Source: Bifidobacterium merycicum DSM 6492 (GTDB lineage Bacteria > Actinomycetota > Actinomycetes > Actinomycetales > Bifidobacteriaceae). From it: a stretch of DNA of 64,000 nucleotides. The notes under the pieces are model-generated. The model was not told the origin of the DNA, ran no database searches, and saw only the letters and a list, made by a program, of their open reading frames with translations. Position 1 is the stretch's first letter. Every line of letters begins with the position of its first letter. Both the position numbers and the translations under genes were made by a program. The DNA lies in assembly GCF_900129045.1 (NCBI RefSeq), contig NZ_FQTX01000002.1, positions 372,001 to 436,000 of the forward strand, given 5' to 3'. This document shows positions 51,962 to 61,227 of this stretch, one piece after another.

Positions 51962-52284
51962 TGGAAACCATCGAAGTGTGGCGCGGCCAGCCCACGGCCG
52001 ACACGGACGGCAACCCCATCCAAGGCAAGCCAGTCCGAATCGGCACATTCCAGGCGATGGTCGCGCCGGTCTCCGTCATCGACCAGACCGAGGAAAACGC
52101 CAATCCACGGAACATCGAATACACGATCCACATCCGCGGCAGCCGACCGACCGGCATCCGGGCCACCGACCTGATCAAGGTCAGAGGCCGGCTGCTGCCG
52201 GTCAAAGGCATGCCGCAGGTGTGGGACAACCTCCGCGGACGGTACGTCGGCGACGTGGTCACCGTGGGCGAACGGAAGGGATAG
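51961..52284 (+). CDS. Head closure (stopper) protein
   Basis: The 107-residue beta-rich protein (VETIEVWRGQPTADTDGNPI, NPRNIEYTIHIRG, DNLRGRYVGDVVTVGERKG) resembles the SPP1 gp16-like stopper proteins. It begins with GTG 51961, whose G is the last base of the previous stop. GGGGAGG lies upstream. It closes the head after packaging. Confidence 0.65.
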   Translation: METIEVWRGQPTADTDGNPIQGKPVRIGTFQAMVAPVSVIDQTEENANPRNIEYTIHIRGSRPTGIRATDLIKVRGRLLPVKGMPQVWDNLRGRYVGDVVTVGERKG

Positions 52285-52287
52285 GCC

Positions 52288-52524
52288 ATGGCCAAACGAT
52301 GCAGATTCGTGTTCAACCGCAAGGCGTTCAGCCAGCAGGTATTGAAGAACGAGACCCTGCGGGACCGTATGCGCGACGCGGCCCACGAGGCCGTCACCGA
52401 CAGTCGGTGCATGGTGCGCGACCATGATGGCGCGAACCGCAATGGCGTGGCCATCCTCTGTCCCGCACCCGTGGAGCGGGCGCACGGCACGTTGGAGGAC
52501 ACGCTCGGGAGGATGCGCGTATGA
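52288..52524 (+). CDS. Minor tail or head-tail joining protein
   Basis: The 78-residue basic protein (MAKRCRFVFNRKAFSQQVLK, then DRMRDAAHEAVTDSRCMVRD) resembles the short HK97 gp10-like neck proteins. GGAAGGGA precedes the ATG, and it overlaps the next gene by ATGA. The function is inferred from its place between stopper and tail terminator. Confidence 0.55.
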   Translation: MAKRCRFVFNRKAFSQQVLKNETLRDRMRDAAHEAVTDSRCMVRDHDGANRNGVAILCPAPVERAHGTLEDTLGRMRV

Positions 52525-52919
52525 GCATCCCCGTCACCCCGCGGCGCACGGAGCCGCTGCTCCTGCCCAGGCTGCTGGAGTTGTTCCCCGGCGTGACGTT
52601 CGACACCATCGAACGCAACGACCTCGAACCGCCCTTCACCGAAGCCACATTGGCCGACTCCATGCAGGGCATGAGCACTCCCATCTCCCAATACGTGCGG
52701 CTGCGGCTGGGCGTGCGCTGCATGAGAGAGGACCACACGGGCGACTGGGACAAGGCCGCCCGCCTGTGGGCCGACATCGCGGGGGAGATCATCAGGCTCG
52801 GAACCGTCGCGCCGCTCATCGACGCCTCCCTGGAATCCGGGCCGGTACGCATGACCGACGAGGACAAGAGGCTGGTGAGCGCGTACGGCGTGCTCCTGCT
52901 CGAGGTCTCCGTCAACTGA
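52521..52919 (+). CDS. Tail terminator-like protein
   Basis: The 132-residue protein (PRLLELFPGVTFDTIERNDL, YVRLRLGVRCMREDHTGDWD, ARLWADIAGEIIRL) has the size and pattern of the tail terminators that cap the tail tube. It overlaps the gene before by ATGA and precedes the major tail protein by 50 bases. Confidence 0.6.
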   Translation: MSIPVTPRRTEPLLLPRLLELFPGVTFDTIERNDLEPPFTEATLADSMQGMSTPISQYVRLRLGVRCMREDHTGDWDKAARLWADIAGEIIRLGTVAPLIDASLESGPVRMTDEDKRLVSAYGVLLLEVSVN

Positions 52920-52969
52920 AACACAACAAGACGTGCCGCCACACGGGCAAGAACGAAAGGTATGGATGA

Positions 52970-53590
52970 ATGTCCGACAACAACGAAGAAACCACCGTCG
53001 CCATGCAGGGGGCGGCCGACTACGGGTACGTGTCCAGCGGCAACGACTCCGGCAACGTGCGCCTGATCAAGAACTACGCGCTGTTCCTGTTCCCCAAGGG
53101 CGACAGCACGTTCACGGCCCCGACCGGCGTGAACTGGACGCCGCCGGAAAACAAGAAGCCGATCGGATACAGCACCGAGGACGGGGCCGTACTGCATCCG
53201 GAGCCGGGCGACAGCACCGACTACAAGGCGCACAACGGCGACATCGTCCTGTCCGACACGGATCCGGGCTACTGGACGCTCCAGCTCGCCGCGATGGAGG
53301 GACGCAAGGACGTGGTGTCCGCCTACTTCGACGTGGACGTGGAATCCGACGGCGGCATCAGCATCAAGGGAGCCGGCCTGAAGAAGGAATGGATTCTCGT
53401 CCTGGTCGCGCTCGACCAGCAGGACCGCCCCTTCCTCCTGTACGGCACCAACGCGAAGGTGAGCGACCGCGACGACGTGAGCCTGAAGTCCAGCGAGATC
53501 ATGAACTTCAGCATGACGTTCAAGATGCTCAAGGGAGACAAGGGCGAGCAGTTCCACGCGTGGGGCCTCGTCACCGAAGACGCCAAGTAG
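52970..53590 (+). CDS. Major tail protein
   Basis: The 206-residue protein is beta-rich, with VSAYFDVDVESDGGISIKGAG and the ending FSMTFKMLKGDKGEQFHAWGL. This is the pattern of siphovirus tube proteins that stack as hexamers. AAAGG lies about ten bases before the ATG. A terminator follows, so its mRNA can be more abundant than that of the downstream tail genes. Confidence 0.85.
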   Translation: MSDNNEETTVAMQGAADYGYVSSGNDSGNVRLIKNYALFLFPKGDSTFTAPTGVNWTPPENKKPIGYSTEDGAVLHPEPGDSTDYKAHNGDIVLSDTDPGYWTLQLAAMEGRKDVVSAYFDVDVESDGGISIKGAGLKKEWILVLVALDQQDRPFLLYGTNAKVSDRDDVSLKSSEIMNFSMTFKMLKGDKGEQFHAWGLVTEDAK

Positions 53591-53603
53591 CCCATCGATT
53601 CTT

Positions 53604-53643
53604 CCCGTGCCGCCGATGGCGGTCGACGGCACGGGATCCTTTT
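53604..53643 (+). terminator. Terminator after the major tail gene
   Basis: CCCGTGCCG (53604-53612) pairs with CGGCACGGG (53627-53635), followed by ATCCTTTT. A partly leaky terminator here would reduce tail chaperone and tape-measure expression relative to the major tail protein. Confidence 0.7.
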
Positions 53644-53673
53644 ACCAACCGCCAACATCAGAACGGAGCCAAC

Positions 53674-54054
53674 ATGAGCGACAACACCTACCATGTCGTG
53701 GACGTGGACCTGACCGACGCGGAGGAGCTCAAGCCCGACGTGCACCTCGAGGTCGCCGGAGTGAAACTCGACCTGCCGAACCTCAACAACGCGGAACTGC
53801 CCATCGAACTCGTGCAGGCCATCCTCCTGGTCAAGAGCAGGCCGACGCTCTCCGACGAGGAGACCAGCGCGTGCATGGCCGCGTTCCTCGCGTACTTCCA
53901 GGCGATGAAGCCGAACTTCTGGAACGTGCTACGCAAGACGGAACGTCCGATCGCCTACCTCACCGCCACGGTGAAGGCGTGGGCCGACGAATCCGGACTG
54001 GACCCAAAAGCGTTTACCTCGCCCACCTCTGGAACAACAATCGCGCGGCGTTAG
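53674..54054 (+). CDS. Tail assembly chaperone G
   Basis: The 126-residue acidic protein (YHVVDVDLTDAEELKPDVHL, LVQAILLVKSRPTLSDEETS, FLAYFQAMKPNFWNVL) is the short form of the lambda gpG-type chaperone that coats the tape measure. ATG 53674 has CGGAG upstream. The frame overlaps a second frame that continues after a CCCAAAA slip site, giving the longer GT form. Confidence 0.82.
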   Translation: MSDNTYHVVDVDLTDAEELKPDVHLEVAGVKLDLPNLNNAELPIELVQAILLVKSRPTLSDEETSACMAAFLAYFQAMKPNFWNVLRKTERPIAYLTATVKAWADESGLDPKAFTSPTSGTTIARR

Positions 54055-54404
54055 CCTACGACTGGATCCGAGCGTACGGGCAGGTCTACAGGCCCGTACG
54101 CTTCCAGGAATGGCTCGCCGGAGCCCGCCCGCGAACCGACTGGGGACTCGCATGGGCATTGACCCGCGAGATCCTCAAAGACCATACGAGCCACTCGTGG
54201 ATGGCGTTGCAGAACGCCGTCTACGTGCCAAGCGCCGCCGAACAGGCCATGTGGCTTACCGCACCGGAACGGAAGAAGCGTCCATGGTTCGACCATGAGC
54301 ACGATCCGCTCCGCCAGCCGACACCGACGCACAGCCTCACCCGTCGGCAGCGCGAGGACAGGGAACGGCTCAAAGCCTACTTCCACATCAACGACGACCT
54401 CTGA
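53674..54404 (+). CDS. Tail assembly chaperone GT, made by -1 frameshift
   Basis: A -1 shift at CCCAAAA (54003-54009) after codon 112 joins the G part to the -1 frame, which runs from 54009 to 54404 (SVYLAHLWNNNRAALAYDWI, WGLAWALTREILKDHTSHSW) for a product of about 243 residues. The second frame has no start of its own with a ribosome site. It shows clear T-type sequence, so it is best read as the extension. The tape measure gene starts 42 bases downstream. Confidence 0.85.
54003..54009 (+). other. Programmed -1 ribosomal frameshift site
   Basis: The heptamer C CCA AAA in the zero frame (codons GAC-CCA-AAA at 54001-54009) fits X-XXY-YYZ. It is near the end of the G frame, and the -1 frame opens into the T domain. 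Confidence 0.85.
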
Positions 54405-54446
54405 TCCCGACCGCCATCGGAATCCCGACACACAGCAAGGAACACG

Positions 54447-57209
54447 ATGGCAGCACAGGACATCGGCGTCGTATACGTCCACGTCGAACCATCCGGCAAG
54501 GGATTCGGCAAAAGCATCGAAGGCGACATCGGCGACGCCGTCAGCAAAGCCTCTAGGAAAGGCTCCAACACCCTCATCTCGAAGATCGGCGGCGCGTTCG
54601 GCAAGATCGGCAAGGTCGGCACCGGCGCGATCGCCACCATCGCAGGAGGCATCACCGCCCTCGCGGCCAAAGGCGGCTTCACCCGCGCGCTCAACATCGA
54701 GAACGCCAAGGCCAAGCTCAAAGGCCTCGGCCACGACAGCGCAAGCGTCACCGAGATCATGAACGACGCCCTCGCATCCGTCAAGGGCACCGCATTCGGC
54801 CTGGGCGACGCCGCCACCGTCGCGGCCAGCCTGTCGGCCTCCGGCGTCAAGGAGGGCGGGGAGCTCACCCAGGTGCTCAAGACCGTCGCCGACACCGCGC
54901 AGATCAGCGGCCGCAGCCTGACCGACATCGGCACGATCTTCGGATCGGTCGCCGCCAGAGGAAAACTCCAGGGCGACGACATGCTCCAGCTCATGTCGAG
55001 CGGCATTCCGGTCCTCCAGATGCTCGGCAAGCACCTGAACAAGACCAGCGCCGAAGTGTCCGACATGGTCTCGGACGGCAAGATCGACTTCCAGACCTTC
55101 GCCGACGCTATGAAGGAGGGCCTCGGCGGCGCCGCCCAGAGCGCCGGCACCACGTTCACCGGAGCCCTGGCCAACGTGAAGGCCGCGTTGAGCCGACTCG
55201 GCGAAACCGCGGCCACGCCCGTCCTCAACGGCCTGCGAGGCCTGTTCAACCAGGCCATACCGCTCATCGACTCGTTCACCGCCGCCGTGAAACCGACGCT
55301 GGAGCAGGTCGGCGCGGGATTGCAGAAGGGATTGGAACAGGCCATCCCCACGGTCACCGCCTTCTTCGACAAGCTCGGCAAAAGCCAGACAGTCCAGCAG
55401 TTCGCCTCCTATCTCGCTTCCCTCAAGGACGATCTGAAGGAACTCGGCTCATCCCTGTCGGGAGCTGCCGGAGCCGTCTGGAACGTCATCTCCGAACCGC
55501 TCTCCGAACTCTACAATCAGGCGAAAGGACAATTGCCCGCAATCGCTGACGGATTCAAAACACTCCTGCATGCCGTGTCAGGTCTTCTTGACTACGTGTC
55601 GGCCCACGCGGACAGCATCATCCCGCTGGCCAAGGGAATCACCGCGTTCGTCCTCGCCAGCAAAGGCATCGGCGCGGTATCAGCCGGCTTCAAAGCATTG
55701 CCAGCCGCATTGGACGGCATCAGCAGAAGCGCCACTGGAATCACCACAGCGGCAAAAGGCATCTCAGGATTCGTCAACCTTGCCACCGACCTCGGCGGCA
55801 TCGGCCCGGCATTGAAAGCCACCGCAGGCAACTTCGGCATCGTGCAGACAGCCGTCGGAACGTTCAAAACAGTCGCCACCGCGGCGCGAACCACATGGGG
55901 ACTGTTCACAGGACTCCTCGCCGCGAATCCATTCGTCCTCGTCATCGCAGGCATCACCGCGGTCGTGGCCGCACTGACCTGGTTCTTCACCCAAACCGAA
56001 ACGGGCAAACGACTCTGGAACAGCTTCACCACATGGTTCACGGGAATCTGGAACCAGATCAGCACAGCATGCCAACCCGCACTGCAAGCCATCGGAACAT
56101 TCATCACCCAGACCATGAGCCAAATCCAGCAAATCTGGCAAACCGGATGGACACTCATCACCACCGTCCTCCAAAACGTCTGGAACACGATCGGCCCCAT
56201 CATCATGATCGCACTCACCGCGATCATCACTGGCATCCAAACATTCATCACCATCATCACGCCACTCCTGCAAGCCGGAATGCAGATCATCCAAACCATC
56301 TTCCAAACCGCCGTCACAATCATCAGCACGGTCTGGAACGGACTATGGAACACCATATCCACCGTCGTACAAGGCGCATGGACCATCGTCACCACAATCA
56401 TCAGCACCGCACTCGCCGTCATCCAAGGCATCATCCAACTGGCGCTCGCGGTCGTCAACGGGAACTGGAGCGCCGCGTGGTCGGCCATCCAGGGCATCGT
56501 GTCGGCAGTGTGGGGCGGCATCCAAGGTGTCGTCTCCGCTGGCATCGGCATGGTCAGCGGAGTGGTATCCGCCGCATGCTCGACCATCCGAAGCGTGTGG
56601 GCCGCGTTGTGGAATGGCGTCAGAAGCATTGTGTCGAGCGTCTGGGGCGGCATCGTCGGCACCGTAAGCAACATGGTTGGCCGTGTCGGGAGCGTCGTGA
56701 GCGGGATCGGCGGAACCGTCCGGAGCGCGGTGTCCGGCGCGGGAAGCTGGCTCGTCAGCGCGGGACGCAACATCATCCAGGGATTGATCAAAGGCATCAC
56801 GGGAATGGTCAGCTCGTTGTATTCCAGCATCACCAACGCGTTGTCGGGCTTGGTGGACAAGGCCAAGAACGCTTTGGGCATCCATTCCCCGTCGCGTGTG
56901 TTCCGTGACGAGGTCGGCGTGATGATCGGACGTGGCATGGCATTGGGCATCGACGATTCCGCGCATGTGGTCAGCCGTTCCATGGATTCGCTCGTCTCCA
57001 CGATGAGCCTCTCCGACGCGGACTGGTCGAAGACCGGCAGGCTGAACGTCACGGCCGGCACCGGCGCCAATGCCGGCGACGGCGATCTGCGGGAACTCAT
57101 CGCGGCCGTCGAATCGCTGCACGACGACCTCGGATCGATCATCGCCAGGTACACGCCGACGATAGGGGACCGCGACTTCGCAAGGAAGGTGAGAAGTGCA
57201 ATCGCTTGA
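54447..57209 (+). CDS. Tape measure protein
   Basis: This 920-residue protein sets the tail length. The N-terminus has the phage tail tape measure pattern (VYVHVEPSGKGFGKSIEGDI, then ALASVKGTAFGLGDAATVAA and RGKLQGDDMLQLMSSGIPVL). Several long hydrophobic stretches (about 480-740) are typical of membrane-inserting tape measures. The C-terminus has IHSPSRVFRDEVGVMIGRGM. No lysin or peptidase domain is evident. At about 0.15 nm per residue, the tail should be near 135-140 nm long. Confidence 0.9.
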   Translation: MAAQDIGVVYVHVEPSGKGFGKSIEGDIGDAVSKASRKGSNTLISKIGGAFGKIGKVGTGAIATIAGGITALAAKGGFTRALNIENAKAKLKGLGHDSASVTEIMNDALASVKGTAFGLGDAATVAASLSASGVKEGGELTQVLKTVADTAQISGRSLTDIGTIFGSVAARGKLQGDDMLQLMSSGIPVLQMLGKHLNKTSAEVSDMVSDGKIDFQTFADAMKEGLGGAAQSAGTTFTGALANVKAALSRLGETAATPVLNGLRGLFNQAIPLIDSFTAAVKPTLEQVGAGLQKGLEQAIPTVTAFFDKLGKSQTVQQFASYLASLKDDLKELGSSLSGAAGAVWNVISEPLSELYNQAKGQLPAIADGFKTLLHAVSGLLDYVSAHADSIIPLAKGITAFVLASKGIGAVSAGFKALPAALDGISRSATGITTAAKGISGFVNLATDLGGIGPALKATAGNFGIVQTAVGTFKTVATAARTTWGLFTGLLAANPFVLVIAGITAVVAALTWFFTQTETGKRLWNSFTTWFTGIWNQISTACQPALQAIGTFITQTMSQIQQIWQTGWTLITTVLQNVWNTIGPIIMIALTAIITGIQTFITIITPLLQAGMQIIQTIFQTAVTIISTVWNGLWNTISTVVQGAWTIVTTIISTALAVIQGIIQLALAVVNGNWSAAWSAIQGIVSAVWGGIQGVVSAGIGMVSGVVSAACSTIRSVWAALWNGVRSIVSSVWGGIVGTVSNMVGRVGSVVSGIGGTVRSAVSGAGSWLVSAGRNIIQGLIKGITGMVSSLYSSITNALSGLVDKAKNALGIHSPSRVFRDEVGVMIGRGMALGIDDSAHVVSRSMDSLVSTMSLSDADWSKTGRLNVTAGTGANAGDGDLRELIAAVESLHDDLGSIIARYTPTIGDRDFARKVRSAIA

Positions 57210-58023
57210 ATACGCCTCCGCCGCCACAGGTGAGCGAATCGGCTTCGAAGGGCCTCTGTACGGCGAAACGCTCGCCGGACTGCGCGGCCGCGTCTGGGAC
57301 TACAGCATCGGCGCACGCGGCCTGACCGGCGTCACCCGCAAGACACGCGAAACGAACGTCACGGTGAGGATCCATGATTCGCCGGCCACGCTCGACCTGC
57401 TGCGCCGTCTCGCCGACGCCGACATGTCCGCCGGCACGCCAGGCACCCTCGTGGCCGACGGCGAATGGGAGACCAGGGCGTGGATCCCGAAAAGCGAGCC
57501 GCAGACCATCACGCCCACGATGGTCGAGACGCAGCTGACCATCGTGCTTGCAGACGGCGTGTGGCGGCGCGGGACCACCGAACACCACGACCCGCGAACC
57601 GACAAGGCCGGCGGCGACCTCGACTACCCGCACGACTACCCGCACGACTACGCCGGAATGAGCATCCTCGGCACCGTGACCAACGCGACCGGCATGCCGC
57701 AGCCGGTGAAGCTCACGATCTTCGGCCCGTGCGTCAACCCGTACATCATCATCGGCACGAACCGGTACGAGGTCGACGCGACCATACCGGCCGGAAGCCG
57801 CCTCGAGATTGACGCGGCCTCCGATAGCAGAACCGTCACGATGATCTCGGACACCGGCCTACGCACCAACCTCTTCGGCAAAGCCGTGCGAGGCGCCGGG
57901 CGAGGAGCCGGAACCTACGTCTTCGAACCGCTGCCGCCCGGCACAAGCAGCATCAGCTGGGCCGGCGGATTCGAATTCGACCTGACGGCAATCGAGGAGA
58001 GGAGCGAACCTCCATGGACCTGA
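57196..58023 (+). CDS. Distal tail protein (Dit-like)
   Basis: The 275-residue protein has the first part typical of distal tail proteins (EYASAATGERIGFEGPLYGE, TRETNVTVRIHDSPATLDLL, WIPKSEPQTITPTMVETQLT). The C-terminal galectin-like half follows (GTVTNATGMPQPVKLTIFGP). The start GTG 57196 has AAGGAAGG upstream and overlaps the tape measure gene. Dit forms the hub at the tail tip. Confidence 0.8.
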   Translation: MQSLEYASAATGERIGFEGPLYGETLAGLRGRVWDYSIGARGLTGVTRKTRETNVTVRIHDSPATLDLLRRLADADMSAGTPGTLVADGEWETRAWIPKSEPQTITPTMVETQLTIVLADGVWRRGTTEHHDPRTDKAGGDLDYPHDYPHDYAGMSILGTVTNATGMPQPVKLTIFGPCVNPYIIIGTNRYEVDATIPAGSRLEIDAASDSRTVTMISDTGLRTNLFGKAVRGAGRGAGTYVFEPLPPGTSSISWAGGFEFDLTAIEERSEPPWT

Positions 58024-59921
58024 TCGTCACCGACGCGGCCGGCATCCCGACCGGCTCATACGCCTCGTGGACGCTTGACCTGGCATACGGGTCGGGGGAG
58101 AACGACTTCGACCTCCGATGCCCGGCACGTCTGCAGCCCGGATGCCGGTGGTGGGTCGACGGGACAGGTTGGGGCGGCATCGTCGACGACGTGAAGACCA
58201 GCGTCACCGGAGGCGAAGGCGAGCTGACCTACCACGGGCGCGACTGGCACGGCCTGCTCGCCTCGAAGATCCTCGAACCGGACAAGGGCAAGGACTACCT
58301 GACCATGAGCGGCACGATCGGCACGCTCCTGCGCACCATCATCTCCCGTATCGGACTGCAGGACATCATCACCGTCACGGAAGGCACGTCCAAAACCGCA
58401 CGCTGGCAGTTCGACCGGTACTGCGACGCGTGGAGCGGCCTGTCCAAGATGCTGCGCGCATCAGGACTGCGGCTGCGCATCACCGCAGCGCAGAACGGCG
58501 TGACAGTCGACGCGCCGCCGATCACGGCCGCCGGCGACCTCATCGACTCCGACCTCATCGACTTCGACGCGACCCTCGCCTCGCATCCGATCAACCACCT
58601 GATCTGCCTCGGCAAGGGCGAACTCAAGGACAGGATCGTCGTCCACTGGTACGCCGACCAGAAAGGCGCGCTCAGCCACACGCAGACCATCAAAGGCGCG
58701 GACGAGCGCACAAGCATCTACGAGCTCAGCAACGCCGAAGCCACCGAACTCGAGACCAAAGGCAAGACAAAGCTCCAGGAGCTGCGAGATACAGGCAGCA
58801 TCGACGTGGATGTGGAATCCGACGGCATCGACCTCGACGTGGGCGACACCGTGACCGGCCGCGACAACACCACCGGCCTGCAAGTCACCGCCGAAATCAC
58901 CAAGAAGATCGTCAAGATCTCGGACGGCCTGCCGACCATCACCTACGAGGCGACCACCGCATCCACGGAATCGACCGGCGAGACCGGCGGCGGTGGATCA
59001 AGCTCCGGAGACGGCCACGCCTACTACGCCGGCAGCGGCCTCACCCTCTCCAACTGGACGTTCAGCGCCGACGTGACCACAAGCGACCTCGAAACGGTCC
59101 GCAAAACCGCCACCGAAGCCAACAAGGCCGCAAGCGACGCCGCCGCCGAAATCGCCGGCGCACGAGACCTCGCCACCCAGGCGGACGGCAAGGCCGACAA
59201 GGCGCAAACCACCGCGGATGCGGCGAACACGCTCGCAGCCCAAGCGAACGACACGGCACAGGAACGGGTGAAGACCATCGCCGCCGGCACAGGCGTCACC
59301 GCCACCCGCGCCGGAAGCACGGTGACCCTTTCCGCGCCGAACACGCTGCCCGCGCCCACCAGCCTCTCCAGCACCGACCTCAACACGCTCAAAACCGGCT
59401 GGGGCGCCTACTGGGCGGGCGGCGGCAACACCTGCGCGCACAAGCCCAGCGGCGTCGGACACTTCGGCCTGATCGTGCAACGCACCGCAATCGGCTGGAC
59501 CACGCAGATCCTCACCGACCCGCAGACCGGGAAGATCTGGCGCCGCACCTGGAACTTCAACCGCTGGGACGAATGGAAGGCGCTGGCCGAGGACCGGGAC
59601 GCGACCACGACGATCCACGGCCTCATGAGCATCGCCGACAAGCAGAAGCTCGACGGCATCCAGGACGGAGCGAACGCCTACACTCTGCCCGTGGCCGCAA
59701 CGGATGCCATCGGCGGCGTCAAACCCGACGGCAAGACCATCACCATCGGCGAGGACGGCACCATCACCGCACAATCCAGCGCGACAGCGGCATCCTTCCT
59801 CGCCGCACACCCAATCGGCTCGCTCTACTGGTGCGTCGCCGGAGACCCCAACGACCAGGGCGGCACATGGAAGGAAATCCCCACCATCATCGGAGGACAC
59901 GTCTGGCAACGACTCGCCTGA
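58014..59921 (+). CDS. Tail-associated baseplate/fibre protein (Gp37-like N-terminus, pyocin-knob-like C-terminus)
   Basis: The first 330 residues follow the pattern of the Gp37-like/Tal proteins (LIVTDAAGIPTGSYASWTLD, ELTYHGRDWHGLLASKIL, LDVGDTVTGRDNTTGLQV). A Gly/Ser linker and a coiled coil (about 362-420) lead to a fibre region: NTCAHKPSGVGHFGLIVQRT resembles pyocin-knob folds, and TTTIHGLMSIADKQKLDGIQ and the ending SLYWCVAGDPNDQGGTWKEI are fibre-tip motifs. It overlaps the Dit gene by ten bases. It probably contacts the host surface. Confidence 0.8.
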   Translation: MDLIVTDAAGIPTGSYASWTLDLAYGSGENDFDLRCPARLQPGCRWWVDGTGWGGIVDDVKTSVTGGEGELTYHGRDWHGLLASKILEPDKGKDYLTMSGTIGTLLRTIISRIGLQDIITVTEGTSKTARWQFDRYCDAWSGLSKMLRASGLRLRITAAQNGVTVDAPPITAAGDLIDSDLIDFDATLASHPINHLICLGKGELKDRIVVHWYADQKGALSHTQTIKGADERTSIYELSNAEATELETKGKTKLQELRDTGSIDVDVESDGIDLDVGDTVTGRDNTTGLQVTAEITKKIVKISDGLPTITYEATTASTESTGETGGGGSSSGDGHAYYAGSGLTLSNWTFSADVTTSDLETVRKTATEANKAASDAAAEIAGARDLATQADGKADKAQTTADAANTLAAQANDTAQERVKTIAAGTGVTATRAGSTVTLSAPNTLPAPTSLSSTDLNTLKTGWGAYWAGGGNTCAHKPSGVGHFGLIVQRTAIGWTTQILTDPQTGKIWRRTWNFNRWDEWKALAEDRDATTTIHGLMSIADKQKLDGIQDGANAYTLPVAATDAIGGVKPDGKTITIGEDGTITAQSSATAASFLAAHPIGSLYWCVAGDPNDQGGTWKEIPTIIGGHVWQRLA

Positions 59922-59932
59922 AAGGACCACCA

Positions 59933-60166
59933 ATGGCAAAAACCACCAATATCACCAAATACACCTGCGACCGCTGCCACGGCAGCGCATACCTCACCGA
60001 CGGAGATCCGCGCACGTCGAGCGACTGGCACCAGATCACACACACCACCGCGGACGGAGTGACACAGGAGGCGCTGGCATGCACCTCATGCCAGCAGGAA
60101 TTCAAGAAATTTGCCGCCACGCAGGATGCGGTCTGGGCGGCATGGCTTACCGAGGGAAAGGACTGA
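59933..60166 (+). CDS. Small zinc-ribbon-like phage protein
   Basis: The 77-residue protein has YTCDRCHGSAYL and ALACTSCQQEF, two CxxC pairs that probably bind one zinc. It starts 12 bases after the fibre gene and is in the tail operon. Its role is unknown. Confidence 0.6.
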   Translation: MAKTTNITKYTCDRCHGSAYLTDGDPRTSSDWHQITHTTADGVTQEALACTSCQQEFKKFAATQDAVWAAWLTEGKD

Positions 60167-60167
60167 C

Positions 60168-60977
60168 ATGACCACCACGCTCATCACAGGCAAGGGCGGC
60201 ACACCGCACATCACCAGCGGCGACATGGGCGCCATGCAGTCCGGCATCATCGGCAACGGCAGCTACCTGCTGCAGGGCAGCGACGGCACTTTCCCTACGG
60301 TGACCATGCAGGATGCGAATCACGCGCTGATCCCCGTCCTCAACCTCGTGGTCGAAGGACGATACGCGCGCGTCACCGAGGCCGAGACCGCGACCATCGA
60401 AAGCGGCGTGAGCGGCCAGAACCGCAACGACCTTGTCTGCCTCAAATACACACGGAACAATCAGAACATCGAGACCGCTGCCATCGCCGTGCTCAAAGGC
60501 ACGCCAAACACCGGAACGGCCGCCGACCCGACCATCCCGTCGGGCAGCATCCACTCGGCCTCCGGCACGGCGTGGATCCCGATCGCCCGCATCCCGATCA
60601 GCGGGATCACGCCCGGCACGCCGGTCATGCTCATCAAACAGCTGCCTCCCATGTCGAAGCTGTTGGATTCCGTGACCCTTGACCGGAAGATTTGGAGTGG
60701 CCCCTACGGCATGAAGGTGCGTCTCGCCAAGGTCGGCATGATGGCGTTCGCTTTTGGCAGCACGTCCTTCACATCCAACATCAATTCCAACGGCCAGACC
60801 GTGCATGAGACGATGGACGCCGGTTTCCTGCCGGCCGATGAAGCCGCGATACTGCTGGAAGGCGTGAACGGGCAGCATGGATCCTTGTCCTTCTACTCTG
60901 ACGGCAAGGTCACGATCAGCGGCAGCATGAACAGCGGATACTATTTCCGCGTCTGCGGCTGCTGGCCGGTGAAATAG
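60168..60977 (+). CDS. Phage structural (baseplate accessory) protein
   Basis: The 269-residue protein resembles a family found beside tail fibre genes in Gram-positive phages: LITGKGGTPHITSGDMGAMQ, VEGRYARVTEAETATIESGV and QNRNDLVCLKYTRN. The C-terminal third (about 190-269) is a distinct beta-rich module. ATG 60168 follows one base after the previous stop. Its exact part in the tail is not known. Confidence 0.65.
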   Translation: MTTTLITGKGGTPHITSGDMGAMQSGIIGNGSYLLQGSDGTFPTVTMQDANHALIPVLNLVVEGRYARVTEAETATIESGVSGQNRNDLVCLKYTRNNQNIETAAIAVLKGTPNTGTAADPTIPSGSIHSASGTAWIPIARIPISGITPGTPVMLIKQLPPMSKLLDSVTLDRKIWSGPYGMKVRLAKVGMMAFAFGSTSFTSNINSNGQTVHETMDAGFLPADEAAILLEGVNGQHGSLSFYSDGKVTISGSMNSGYYFRVCGCWPVK

Positions 60978-61077
60978 CATTCAGCCGGATAATCCCCGCA
61001 CATCGTCGCGTTGCCGTGGGGCGCGCGGGTGTGTGGGTTCCCCCATTGTTCCATATCCCTGTTTTTAGGAGGATGTT

Positions 61078-61227
61078 TTGACTCAGATCAAATTCGATTT
61101 CGGCCATCCAAGCGCCGACGGCATAGCGGACTTGGCCGGCGAGAAGATTCATGTGGTCCCGACCGGACGGTTCAGGAACGGCAGTCGAAGAGGCTTGACC
61201 CATGGGGGAGCCGATGCCGCCGCTTGA
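61078..61227 (+). CDS. Short TTG-started protein, truncated relative of the fibre N-terminus
   Basis: A 49-codon frame begins at TTG 61078, with AGGAGG at 61067-61072. The sequence MTQIKFDFGHPSADGIADLA then GEKIHVVPTGRF resembles the start of the fibre gene at 61606 (TLVHFHLADAEGRG...VSLVPTRR). It ends with GGADAAA inside the next gene. It looks like a shortened copy. Confidence 0.45.
   Translation: MTQIKFDFGHPSADGIADLAGEKIHVVPTGRFRNGSRRGLTHGGADAAA

Noticed and set aside
55592..57316. A 574-codon open frame antisense to the tape measure gene
   Set aside because: It is caused by codon bias of the sense gene; the product is Thr/Met/Pro-rich with no domain, and it opposes the tail operon.
58118..60166. 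A long Arg/His-rich frame overlapping the baseplate gene
   Set aside because: Only its last 77 codons (from 59933) are a real gene. The rest is an out-of-frame reading of the fibre gene.
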